IMG/VR virus record: IMGVR_UViG_3300025127_005641
Coordinates: 1 to 55,986 of that record
Strand: one strand, 5' to 3'
DNA from: a virus
DNA length: 55,986 bases
In this document: positions 24,053 to 32,112 of the stretch, one piece after another
How the letters are laid out: each line of letters begins with the position of its first letter
Numbering within the stretch: position 1 is the first letter of the stretch
Notes under the pieces: model-generated
The model's input: the letters and a program-made list of their open reading frames with translations, nothing else
Told to the model about the DNA's origin: nothing
Databases searched by the model: none
Made by a program: the position numbers and the translations under genes

Positions 24053-24258
24053 TGAAAACCTTTAAACAATTTGTAAGTGAAGAAGGTTATGATGTCGCAA
24101 GAGATCAAGGAAGAATAAAACCTGCGAAGGACAAGAAAGATGCAACTTCATATCCACCAAGTAAAGAAATGATGAAGACACAGAAGGTAAATAAAGGCCC
24201 TTCCGCACTTGAACTTGTCAAAAAGAAATATGGCAAGTCTATTATGAATGTAAAGTAA
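24052..24258 (+). CDS. Small basic protein with capsid-targeting-like N-terminus, 68 aa
   Basis: MKTFKQFVSEE is even closer to the T4 internal-protein targeting peptide MKTYQEFIAE than that of the nucleotidyltransferase gene, with V-S-E as a possible gp21-type cleavage site. The remaining 58 residues are Lys-rich (KDKKDATSYPPSKEM, ALELVKKKYGKS). This fits an internal head protein or core peptide packaged with DNA. One-base overlaps join it to both neighbours. Confidence 0.65.
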   Translation: MKTFKQFVSEEGYDVARDQGRIKPAKDKKDATSYPPSKEMMKTQKVNKGPSALELVKKKYGKSIMNVK

Positions 24259-26114
24259 TGCCAGCAGTATCTAAAAAACAACAAAAATTTTTTGGGATGG
24301 TTCGTGCGACCCAAAAAGGTGAAATGAAAAATCCATCTAAAGAAATTTTAGACGTTGCAAATGATATTAGCATGAAAGATGCAAAGAAATTTGCTAAAAC
24401 AAAGCATAAAGGTTTACCTGAAAAGAAAAAAATGAACGAAGACAATGTGCTTAAGAAAGTTGCAAAACAATTAGACGGTGCAAGTAAAATGCACAAGCAA
24501 CAAGCTAATAAAGTAAAAAAACATATAAAAGACATGCACAAAGAGGGGATGTATGATACAGATCCTAAAACAGGAGAATCACCTGTAGCAACTTCAGTTA
24601 GAAAAGGAAATAAAAAGAAAGGTGATGATAGACTAAAGCATTTTGCTAAACTTGCTAAAAAAATGGTAGGTGAAGAAAATATTGATGAAAAATGTTGGAA
24701 AGGATATGAGAAGAAAGGTATGAAGACAATGTTTGGTAAGAGATATCCAAACTGTGTTAAGAAAGAAGAGATTGAAAATGTGAGAGAAGGTGATGGTGAT
24801 CCTTGTTGGGATACACATAAGCAAGTTGGTATGAAAAAGAAAGGTGGTAAAATGGTTCCAAATTGTGTTCCCAAGAATGAAGAAGTTAAAAGAGATGAAT
24901 ATGGAGATCCAGTTGGAGGGCCTAAGATATCAAAGAAACAGAAAGCAAAAAATCTTTCATCAAATACACCTGATGAGCAACATACTACAACTACTTCAGA
25001 AGCAAAATATGAAAGAGGTGCATCAACTTACGGTAAAGCAACAATCAGAAATAAAAGAAAGTTTGGGACATCTGGTGAAATGCCTGATATTATGACTGGA
25101 AAGAAAATTACAAAAGATGCGACAAGAGGTGAACTAATTTCTAAGAGAAGAGAGGAACATAAGGCAAAACGTGGTGTTAAAGAAGAAATAGTAACAGAAT
25201 CAGATAAGAAAGGGAAGGGTAGTGGTAAGAAAGATGCTTGTTATCATAAGGTAAAAGCAAGTGCTAGTGTATGGCCTTCTGCATATGCATCAGGTAGATT
25301 AGTTCAGTGCCGTAAGAAGGGTGCTGCTAATTATGGTAATAGTAAGAAAGAATCATATTCTTGGAGAGAAGATTTTACCGAAGGCTCTCTTCATAAATGG
25401 TTCAAAGGATCCAAGTCTAAAGATGGTAAAGGTGGTTGGGTCAATGTAGTTACAGGTGGAACCTGTGCAAGTGATGAACCTGGTGAAGGAACACCAAAAT
25501 GTGTTTCATCTTCTAAGAGAGCAAGCATGACAAAGGCAGAAAGATTATCTGCTGCACGTCGTAAGAAAAAAGCAGATCCTGGTCAACAACAAAAGTCTGG
25601 TGCTGCAAAACCAACATACGTATCAACCGATAAACCTAAAAAGAAAAAGGTAAATGAAGCTGCTGCATGGACAAAAAAATCTGGTAAAAATCCTTCAGGT
25701 GGATTAAATGAGAAAGGTCGTAAGTCATACGAAAGAGAAAATCCTGGTAGTGATTTAAAATCACCAAGTAAAAAAGTTGGTAACAAACGTAGAGCAAGTT
25801 TCTGTGCTCGTATGAAAGGTATGAAAAAGAAACTTACAAGTGCAAAGACTGCAAGGGATCCAGATTCTAGAATTAATAAGTCACTCAGAGCATGGAATTG
25901 TGAACGTGAATTAAATGGTAATGTAATAAATGAAGAGGTTGGATATAAATCCTTTATGAAACAGACACAAGACGCAAGGGATAAAGTGAAACAAAAAGGA
26001 GAGGAAATGAAAAAAAAGGATGCTTCATATATTGATAGAGTAAGAAAAGGTATCAAGTTTTATGATAGAAAAGGATCTGGACGTATAGTAAAAGGTCAAA
26101 AAGTATATGATTGA
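24258..26114 (+). CDS. Modular lysine-rich protein (DUF3008-like N-terminus)
   Basis: A 618-residue, very basic protein that looks like a chain of small modules. It begins MPAVSKKQQKFFGMVRA, typical of DUF3008 proteins. Two copies of a Cys-paired unit follow: CWKGYEKKGMKTMFGKRYPNC (about 154-174) and CWDTHKQVGMKKKGGKMVPNC (about 188-208). Next is a DACYHKVKASASVWPSAYASG module (about 328-348), a GGWVNVVTGGTCASDEPGEG segment, and near the end an AAWTKKSGKNPSGGLNEKGR module (about 475-494) with CARMKGMKKKL. The content suggests DNA binding or packaging in the capsid. The assignment of each module is from memory of phage families. Confidence 0.65.
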   Translation: MPAVSKKQQKFFGMVRATQKGEMKNPSKEILDVANDISMKDAKKFAKTKHKGLPEKKKMNEDNVLKKVAKQLDGASKMHKQQANKVKKHIKDMHKEGMYDTDPKTGESPVATSVRKGNKKKGDDRLKHFAKLAKKMVGEENIDEKCWKGYEKKGMKTMFGKRYPNCVKKEEIENVREGDGDPCWDTHKQVGMKKKGGKMVPNCVPKNEEVKRDEYGDPVGGPKISKKQKAKNLSSNTPDEQHTTTTSEAKYERGASTYGKATIRNKRKFGTSGEMPDIMTGKKITKDATRGELISKRREEHKAKRGVKEEIVTESDKKGKGSGKKDACYHKVKASASVWPSAYASGRLVQCRKKGAANYGNSKKESYSWREDFTEGSLHKWFKGSKSKDGKGGWVNVVTGGTCASDEPGEGTPKCVSSSKRASMTKAERLSAARRKKKADPGQQQKSGAAKPTYVSTDKPKKKKVNEAAAWTKKSGKNPSGGLNEKGRKSYERENPGSDLKSPSKKVGNKRRASFCARMKGMKKKLTSAKTARDPDSRINKSLRAWNCERELNGNVINEEVGYKSFMKQTQDARDKVKQKGEEMKKKDASYIDRVRKGIKFYDRKGSGRIVKGQKVYD

Positions 26115-26144
26115 TGTATATATAGATTAGATATTCGTAACATT

Positions 26145-26339
26145 ATGTTTTCATTCTTACTTCCTTTAGCATCCAAAATTATCGGTGATGCAGTAAATAA
26201 AATTCCAGACGATGCAGAACTCGGTGAAAAACTTGTCGATCTGTGTTTAATCATTCTCAAAAAAGCAGTTAAGTTAACTAAGACTGATATGGATGATAAA
26301 TTATTAGAACAGGTTGAGAAAGCAATTCAGACTCGTTAA
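26145..26339 (+). CDS. Small hydrophobic-start protein, 64 aa
   Basis: MFSFLLPLASKIIGDAVNKI is an amphipathic, hydrophobic N-terminus, followed by two helices with acidic and basic patches. It could be membrane-active but there is no clear full transmembrane helix. It lies in its own unit before a late promoter. Function unknown. Confidence 0.6.
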   Translation: MFSFLLPLASKIIGDAVNKIPDDAELGEKLVDLCLIILKKAVKLTKTDMDDKLLEQVEKAIQTR

Positions 26340-26350
26340 TATTAGAGATA

Positions 26351-26358
26351 TATAAATA
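26351..26358 (+). promoter_or_regulatory. T4-type late promoter (TATAAATA)
   Basis: Exact TATAAATA octamer 33 bases before the ATG of the next gene, the classic spacing for T4-type late genes. It marks that gene as late and probably structural. Confidence 0.8.
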
Positions 26359-26391
26359 TCTTTAGAAAAGAATTTTTAATAGGTAAAAAAC

Positions 26392-26949
26392 ATGGCTCTT
26401 TGGGGAAATAACGATAATGTAACCTCAGCTGGAGTGGTAACAGTGAGTTATGATGATTTGACTGTTACTGGAGATGGAACTGCTTTTGGTGCTGTCGGAT
26501 CCGCTAAAACTGGTGATGTAATAAGATTTGGTTTTAGAGGTGATAAAGTCAGTGCTGGAACTACATATTTTGGTGATGCTGTTATTAGTGGTATTACGAG
26601 TGCTACCTTATTGAGCATTGCTTCCACTGCAGGTCTTAGTGGGGCTGCAATTGGTGGTGCTGGTGGTACTGCTTTTTATATAAGTGAACTTCCATCATCT
26701 ACCGTAGGTGATTTTAGTTATAGTGAGAAAAATTCTGGATACGATAAAGTAGTCTATGGTATTAGTGATGCAACCTCCCAACTATATGATGGAAGTAGTA
26801 GTGAATTTAGAACAAGTGGTTCTGGTTGGGTAGGTGTTACAACTTATATTGACAGACATAATAATCTCAGAGTTAAATCTGAAATATTAGTTGCTACATC
26901 TGGTATCACAACTGGTTCTAACGGAATTGCTTATCCAACTAACGAATAA
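26392..26949 (+). CDS. Probable virion protein, Gly/Ser/Thr-rich, 185 aa
   Basis: A 185-residue beta-rich protein starting MALWGNNDNVTSAGVVTVSY, with long Gly/Ser/Ala-rich stretches (LSGAAIGGAGGTAFYIS) and a Thr/Gly-rich end. The composition and the exact late promoter upstream fit a structural protein. A good Shine-Dalgarno is not obvious; an AATAGGTAAAAAAC stretch precedes the ATG. No named family recognised. Confidence 0.7.
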   Translation: MALWGNNDNVTSAGVVTVSYDDLTVTGDGTAFGAVGSAKTGDVIRFGFRGDKVSAGTTYFGDAVISGITSATLLSIASTAGLSGAAIGGAGGTAFYISELPSSTVGDFSYSEKNSGYDKVVYGISDATSQLYDGSSSEFRTSGSGWVGVTTYIDRHNNLRVKSEILVATSGITTGSNGIAYPTNE

Positions 26950-26965
26950 TTTAATATAATATGAT

Positions 26966-27337
26966 ATGAAGTTTAATGAATTGAATGAGAGCAATTATAT
27001 GCTCTTTGCTATAAAATTCTATGATAATCCACAGGCATTAACAAAAGAAGATTTTGAGGATGATTTAAAACGTATTAAATATATTAAAAGATTATTTAAA
27101 CGCTATAAAAATACAGGTGAACTTAAAGTTCATCTCATATTAAATCATCTCACAGTTTTATTTAATGTTTTTAATGATGCTGCGGTACCTTTACTATTCT
27201 ATAATTTAGAAGAAGAACTTTGGCCTTATTTGAAAAGTTTTCTCGTATTTTTGAATAGAATATCTGAATACCCTAAAACTGAAATTAATTTAATAGAAAC
27301 AGATAATAATTGTTTATCTTTACTAAAGGCAATTTAA
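26966..27337 (+). CDS. Conserved phage protein, 123 aa
   Basis: MKFNELNESNYMLFAIKFYDNPQ, with LKRIKYIKRLFKRYKNTGELK and LILNHLTVLFNVF, matches a family I recall as widespread in T4-like marine phages. All-helical, no catalytic signature. Its exact role is not known. One-base overlap with the following gene. Confidence 0.75.
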   Translation: MKFNELNESNYMLFAIKFYDNPQALTKEDFEDDLKRIKYIKRLFKRYKNTGELKVHLILNHLTVLFNVFNDAAVPLLFYNLEEELWPYLKSFLVFLNRISEYPKTEINLIETDNNCLSLLKAI

Positions 27338-27564
27338 TGGATAATAATATTAAATCTCCCATAGAAAATGTAAGTGATATAGTTCGTAAGTATCGTCTTC
27401 AAGAAGATGCACCTACAAATTCTGTTGGAGGAGGTGCCATTGCTGGAACCTCTCAAGCTGGCGATGATCCACCAGTTGATTTGAGAAAAAAGAAAATGAG
27501 AGACTGGAATCCATTTTTTAAAGACCTAGCAAGAATTCAAAGAAGAACAAAGAATAAAAAATAA
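27337..27564 (+). CDS. Small conserved-type phage protein, 75 aa
   Basis: Start at the ATG overlapping the upstream stop (TAATG). It has a Gly-rich centre (TNSVGGGAIAGTSQAGDDPPVDL) and a basic end (RRTKNKK). The Gly-Ala stretch suggests a flexible structural or scaffold role, which is inference. It is the last gene before a terminator. Confidence 0.6.
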   Translation: MDNNIKSPIENVSDIVRKYRLQEDAPTNSVGGGAIAGTSQAGDDPPVDLRKKKMRDWNPFFKDLARIQRRTKNKK

Positions 27565-27570
27565 AAATTT

Positions 27571-27600
27571 AAAAAAGATCTTTTCGGAGGTCTTTTTTTT
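27571..27600 (+). terminator. Rho-independent terminator
   Basis: AAAAAAGATC (27571-27580) pairs with GGTCTTTTTT (27589-27598) with one T-G pair, loop TTTTCGGA, and the T-run continues to 27600. It ends the late unit that begins at 26351. Confidence 0.85.
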
Positions 27601-27602
27601 GT

Positions 27603-27619
27603 CTAAATAATTATATAAT
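27603..27619 (+). promoter_or_regulatory. Promoter region: CTAAATA and TATAAT
   Basis: CTAAATA (27603-27609) is one of several copies of this late-promoter-like heptamer in the window, and TATAAT occurs at 27614-27619. They lie directly after a terminator and 14-30 bases before the ATG at 27633. Which one is used cannot be told. Confidence 0.5.
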
Positions 27620-27632
27620 AATTGAGGTCATT

Positions 27633-27896
27633 ATGGCAAAAGGTACAGCAGCAAAGTCTGCAAGCGGAGCAGCAATGTCTAAGTATGATGTTGAAGTAGA
27701 AGCAAGACTTAAAGCATTAGAAGCACAAGCACATCCAATACCTACTGGTGCTACTCAGAAAAAAGTTGATGATAGACTTACTGCTTTAGAGAATGCAGTT
27801 AAGGAACTTCAATCATCTGGTGGTGGTAGTAGTGATGCATCTGATCATGATAAAATTATTGAACTTGAAGAAAAAATAAACAAACTCTGGAATTGA
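27633..27896 (+). CDS. Coiled-coil protein, Ala-rich, 87 aa
   Basis: MAKGTAAKSASGAAMSKYDV starts a basic Ala-rich region, then heptad-like stretches (VEVEARLKALEAQ, DDRLTALENAVKEL, KIIELEEKINKLWN) broken by a Ser/Gly linker. It looks like a small oligomeric structural or chaperone-type protein. Function unknown. Confidence 0.65.
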   Translation: MAKGTAAKSASGAAMSKYDVEVEARLKALEAQAHPIPTGATQKKVDDRLTALENAVKELQSSGGGSSDASDHDKIIELEEKINKLWN

Positions 27897-27927
27897 CAAA
27901 TGTCTAATATTTCAAATAAACTATAGA

Positions 27928-28317
27928 ATGGAAAATAATAATTCAAATGCTAACGCTGCTTTATTAGAACGATTAGAGAAAGTAATTGATACTCTTAGTG
28001 ATAATTCTATTAAGATGGGGCAGATGCTTGCTGTCCATGATGAAAAATTAGACAAACAGGATAGAATAGATGCGGTATTATTTGAGAAGATTGAATCGTT
28101 ACACAAGGACTTGGAAAGGTCAACTACAGAGATTAAGAAGGGGTGTGAGAGAGATATTCGTAAGGTAGATGACAGACTTCGTGTAATGGAAAAAAAGATG
28201 TGGAGTATATTCGGTGCATTAAGTATAATAAGTTTTCTTGTTAGTCCAGTGGGACAAAGAATTTTAGGTTCGGTATTGACACCATCAGTAGAAACAAGTA
28301 TAATACAGAAAAAATAA
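27928..28317 (+). CDS. Coiled-coil protein with C-terminal membrane segment, 129 aa
   Basis: An Asn-rich start (MENNNSNANAALLERLEKV) leads to a long coiled coil (about 12-85) and a hydrophobic stretch near the end (MWSIFGALSIISFLVSPVG), followed by a polar tail. The shape fits a tail-anchored membrane protein, as in some phage lysis or membrane proteins. There is no specific motif to prove a lysis role. Confidence 0.6.
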   Translation: MENNNSNANAALLERLEKVIDTLSDNSIKMGQMLAVHDEKLDKQDRIDAVLFEKIESLHKDLERSTTEIKKGCERDIRKVDDRLRVMEKKMWSIFGALSIISFLVSPVGQRILGSVLTPSVETSIIQKK

Positions 28318-28327
28318 TTACTATAGA

Positions 28328-28801
28328 ATGAGTGAAGTTGAATTTAGGAAACATCGTGTGTTCCGTGAAACACAGGATGTTATTTTTTATGATATATCTG
28401 TAGATGAATCAAATGCAGCTGACCTTGTTGTTCATACTGATGCTGCTATATCACCTCCAGATGACACTGTAGGAGCAAAACAATTTTACCTACACAAATA
28501 TCAAGATGACTATAATCGAGTAGTCTCAGGGGAAAGAACCTTTGAATTAGTTAACTTTGGTTGGAAGTATCGCTATCATATTGTTCATTTAAATCGTCAG
28601 AGTGGTGCATTGGTCATACCACGGAATACATATCATCGTTCAATATCAGGAGAGAAAGGTTCAATTGTAATTAATCAGGCAAAAAGATATGAAGGTTTTA
28701 AGGCATCAGAGGAATTTATACCAAGATCTTGTGCTATTAATCCAGATTTATATGCTATACTATTAACAGAAAAACCTGTCATTCATACTTTAGGTGAGTA
28801 A
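28328..28801 (+). CDS. Cupin-like conserved protein, 157 aa
   Basis: MSEVEFRKHRVFRETQDVIFYD begins a beta-rich protein with a cupin-like strand pattern: QFYLHKYQDDYNRVVSGERTFELV, YRYHIVHLNRQSG, LVIPRNTYHRSISGEKG. Resemblance to cupins is in pattern only. It overlaps the primase gene by one base. Function unknown. Confidence 0.6.
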   Translation: MSEVEFRKHRVFRETQDVIFYDISVDESNAADLVVHTDAAISPPDDTVGAKQFYLHKYQDDYNRVVSGERTFELVNFGWKYRYHIVHLNRQSGALVIPRNTYHRSISGEKGSIVINQAKRYEGFKASEEFIPRSCAINPDLYAILLTEKPVIHTLGE

Positions 28802-29772
28802 TGGATATTATTGATTCCAAATATATTGGTCTCGTATCTTCAAGACTTCAGAAATTTAAAAGAGTTAAAGCAGATCTTTTTAATTTTCGTTGTCCAATCT
28901 GTGGTGATTCTCAGAAGCACAAAAATAAAGCAAGAGGGTATTTTTACCAAATCAAGACAAACACTAATTACAAGTGTCATAACTGCGGTGCTAGTTTGTC
29001 GTTTAATAATTTTCTTAAACAGATTGATACAACACTTCATAAACAATATTGTCTTGAGAAGTTTAAAGAGGGTCATACTGGTAAAAATTTTGTTATTGAT
29101 GAACCTAAGTTTGATTTTAAGAAACCAGTCTTTGAAAAAAAATTAGATTTACCAAAGGCATCAGAGGTTCCTATTGCTAAACAATATCTTGAAAAAAGAA
29201 AATTAGATCCCACTAAGTTTTACTTTGCTCATAAGTTTAAGAAGTGGGTAAACACTCAAAAACAAACATTTGATACCATTACTAGAGATGAAAGTAGAAT
29301 CATTATACCAATGTATGATGTGGAAAGTAACCTTATCGGTTTTCAGGGAAGAAGTCTAGGCCCAAACTTTGTTAAATATATTACCATCATGATTAATGAT
29401 GATGCTCCAAAAATTTACGGATTAGATAAAATCAATGAAACAAAACCGATTTACATTGTTGAAGGACCGTTTGACTCCCTCTTCGTGGATAATTCCGTGG
29501 CGATGTGTGGGAGTGACCTTGATCCTCGGACGTTTGGTTGGAGCAATTATATTTGGGTTTATGATAACGAACCTCGTAACAGAGAAATCCTCAACAGAAT
29601 CTCAAAAACAATTGATAGAGGAGATAAGGTTATCATCTGGCCAGATGAAATAGTTGAAAAAGATATTAATGATATGATACTCTCTGGACATAATATAATG
29701 TCTATATTAAAATTAAATACATATTCAAACTTAGAAGCAAAAGTAAAATTTAACAACTGGAAAAAGGTATGA
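28801..29772 (+). CDS. 61: DNA primase gp61
   Basis: The primase partner of helicase gp41. An N-terminal zinc finger is formed by C31, C34, C59 and C62 (CPICGDSQKHKN, YKCHNCG). The TOPRIM-type core contains IYIVEGPFDSLFV (about 222-234), with the Glu and Asp of the metal site, and the downstream WVYDNEPRN. 323 residues, close to T4 gp61. It overlaps nrdA by four bases. Confidence 0.9.
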   Translation: MDIIDSKYIGLVSSRLQKFKRVKADLFNFRCPICGDSQKHKNKARGYFYQIKTNTNYKCHNCGASLSFNNFLKQIDTTLHKQYCLEKFKEGHTGKNFVIDEPKFDFKKPVFEKKLDLPKASEVPIAKQYLEKRKLDPTKFYFAHKFKKWVNTQKQTFDTITRDESRIIIPMYDVESNLIGFQGRSLGPNFVKYITIMINDDAPKIYGLDKINETKPIYIVEGPFDSLFVDNSVAMCGSDLDPRTFGWSNYIWVYDNEPRNREILNRISKTIDRGDKVIIWPDEIVEKDINDMILSGHNIMSILKLNTYSNLEAKVKFNNWKKV

Positions 29773-32102
29773 GCAACGGCACCAAAGTTAAGAAAAGGAA
29801 TGGTTCAATTGAACCTCTTAACCTTGAAAAAATGCATGTTATGGTAGAACAGGCATGTGATGGATTAGCAGCAGTTTCTGCTAGTCAAGTAGAAATTCAA
29901 TCAGGTCTTCAACTCTATGATGGGATTACGACACAAGAAATACAGGACATACTTATTCGTAGTGCCTCTGATCTTATAGATTTAGATCATCCTAATTATC
30001 AGTTTGTTGCTGCTAGGCTTCTTCTTTTTGCTTTAAGAAAACAATTATATGGTAGGATACATGAAAATCCTTTAGTCAAAGATCATGTTGCAAAATGTGT
30101 AGAGAAGGGTGTATATGATCCAGAATTAATGGTATTATATACAGATGAAGAATTTGAGAAACTTCAATCATTTATAGATCATGATCGTGATTATCTTTTT
30201 ACTTATGCAGGTCTTCGTCAGGTAGTTGACAAATATCTAGTACAAGATAGAAGCACTGGAAATGTGTATGAAACACCACAGTTCATGTATCTTTTGATAT
30301 CTGCAACCATATTCTCTAAATATCCAAAAGAAACAAGATTAGACTACGTTAAAAAGTATTATGACGCAATCTCCAAACACAGAATCAACATCCCAACCCC
30401 AATCATGGCAGGGGTCAGAACACCCATTCGTCAGTTTGCATCTTGTGTTCTGGTTGATATTGATGACACCCTCGATAGTATCTTTAGCAGTGATATGGCT
30501 ATTGGCAAATATGTCGCACAGAGGGCTGGTATCGGTATCAACGCAGGTAGGATCAGGGGTATCAACAGTAAAATCAGGGGTGGAGAAGTTCAACACACAG
30601 GTGTTGTTCCCTTCCTTAAAAAGTTCGAGGCAACTGTTCGGTGCTGTACTCAAAACGGCATTAGAGGGGGATCAGCCACTGTCCACTTTCCTATCTGGCA
30701 TCAGGAAATCCAAGACATCCTCGTGCTCAAAAACAACAAAGGAACAGAAGACAACAGAGTTAGAAAGTTAGATTACAGTATACAAATATCAAAATTATTT
30801 TATGAACGTTTCTGTAACAACCAAGAGATATCTCTTTTTAGTCCACATAACGTACCTGGTCTCTATGATAGTTTTGGGACTGATAGCTTCGACGATCTTT
30901 ACACACAATTTGAAAGAGACTTATCAATTCCAAGAACAAAAATTAGTGCTCAAGAACTTATATTAGACCTCTTGAAAGAAAGAGCAGAAACTGGTAGAAT
31001 ATACATTATGAATATTGACCATTGTAATTCTCACTCATCCTTCTTGGATAAGGTAGAGATGAGCAACTTGTGTCAAGAAATTACGTTACCAACTAAACCT
31101 ATTAATCATATTGACGATGAAAATGGAGAAATTGCTCTCTGCATTCTTTCTGCTATTAATCTTGGCAAAATTAGGGATGTTTCGGATCTTGAAAGCCTTT
31201 GTGATCTTACTGTTAGGAGCCTTGATGAACTTATTGATTTTCAAGGATATCCCGTCAGGGCAGCAGAAATCGCTACAAAGTCACGTAGATCCCTCGGAGT
31301 TGGTTTTATAGGTCTAGCACATTATCTTGCTAAGAATGGTGTTAAATATGAAGATAAGCAAGCATGGGAGTTAGTGCATCAAGTAACAGAAGCATTCCAA
31401 TATAATCTTATCAAAGCATCAGTTAACCTTGCAAAAGAAAAAGGTAGGTGTGATTATTCTGATAGGACAAAGTATGCTCAAGGTATTCTTCCAATAGATA
31501 CTTATAAAATAGATGTTAATGATATAGTTTCCAATGAACTTAAATGTGATTGGGAATTTCTTAGAGAAGAAGTTATGAAATATGGTATTCGTAATAGCAC
31601 ATTATCTGCTCAGATGCCCTCAGAATCCTCCTCTGTAGTTTGTAATGCCACCAATGGTATTGAACCTCCAAGAGGTTATTTGTCTATTAAAAAATCAAAG
31701 AAAGGACCACTTAAGCAGATAGTTCCATCTTATGGAACTTTGAAAAATAATTATACGTTGCTGTGGGATATGCCTAGCAATACTGGTTATATTAACATAG
31801 TTGCAGTTATGCAAAAGTTTTTTGATCAAGCAATTAGTGGGAACTGGAGTTATAATCCAGAACATTATCCAGATAATGAAGTTCCTGTTAGTGTGATGGC
31901 ACAAGATCTTCTAACCACTTATAAGTTAGGGTGGAAAACATCATACTATCAAAATACTTATGATGTAAAGACTGATGAAATTGATTTATCAGTTTCTAAT
32001 AATGAAGACGGTGTTGGTATTCAAGGACATACACAATTACAATCTTTGGTTGATGATATACTAAATTCTGAAGAGGAGGTTTGTGAAAGCTGTGCCATCT
32101 AA
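29769..32102 (+). CDS. nrdA: Ribonucleotide reductase class Ia, large subunit NrdA
   Basis: Reduces ribonucleoside diphosphates to deoxy forms, aerobically, with NrdB supplying the tyrosyl radical. An N-terminal ATP-cone-like part (KKRNGSIEPLNLEKM) is followed by the catalytic barrel. FASCVLVDIDDTLDSIFS carries the first redox Cys, and MSNLCQEITLPTKP is the N-x-C-x-E active-site motif; ALCILSAINLGKI follows. The C-terminal CESC holds the thioredoxin-contact pair. 777 residues, complete, with no intron or intein. It is followed by nrdB. Confidence 0.96.
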   Translation: MSNGTKVKKRNGSIEPLNLEKMHVMVEQACDGLAAVSASQVEIQSGLQLYDGITTQEIQDILIRSASDLIDLDHPNYQFVAARLLLFALRKQLYGRIHENPLVKDHVAKCVEKGVYDPELMVLYTDEEFEKLQSFIDHDRDYLFTYAGLRQVVDKYLVQDRSTGNVYETPQFMYLLISATIFSKYPKETRLDYVKKYYDAISKHRINIPTPIMAGVRTPIRQFASCVLVDIDDTLDSIFSSDMAIGKYVAQRAGIGINAGRIRGINSKIRGGEVQHTGVVPFLKKFEATVRCCTQNGIRGGSATVHFPIWHQEIQDILVLKNNKGTEDNRVRKLDYSIQISKLFYERFCNNQEISLFSPHNVPGLYDSFGTDSFDDLYTQFERDLSIPRTKISAQELILDLLKERAETGRIYIMNIDHCNSHSSFLDKVEMSNLCQEITLPTKPINHIDDENGEIALCILSAINLGKIRDVSDLESLCDLTVRSLDELIDFQGYPVRAAEIATKSRRSLGVGFIGLAHYLAKNGVKYEDKQAWELVHQVTEAFQYNLIKASVNLAKEKGRCDYSDRTKYAQGILPIDTYKIDVNDIVSNELKCDWEFLREEVMKYGIRNSTLSAQMPSESSSVVCNATNGIEPPRGYLSIKKSKKGPLKQIVPSYGTLKNNYTLLWDMPSNTGYINIVAVMQKFFDQAISGNWSYNPEHYPDNEVPVSVMAQDLLTTYKLGWKTSYYQNTYDVKTDEIDLSVSNNEDGVGIQGHTQLQSLVDDILNSEEEVCESCAI

Positions 32103-32112
32103 AGTAGAAAAT

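Noticed and set aside
24242-24874. A 210-residue minus-strand open frame rich in Phe, Ser and Leu
   Set aside because: It is antisense to the lysine-rich protein, and its composition is what results from reading Lys/Glu codons backwards. No promoter or ribosome site.
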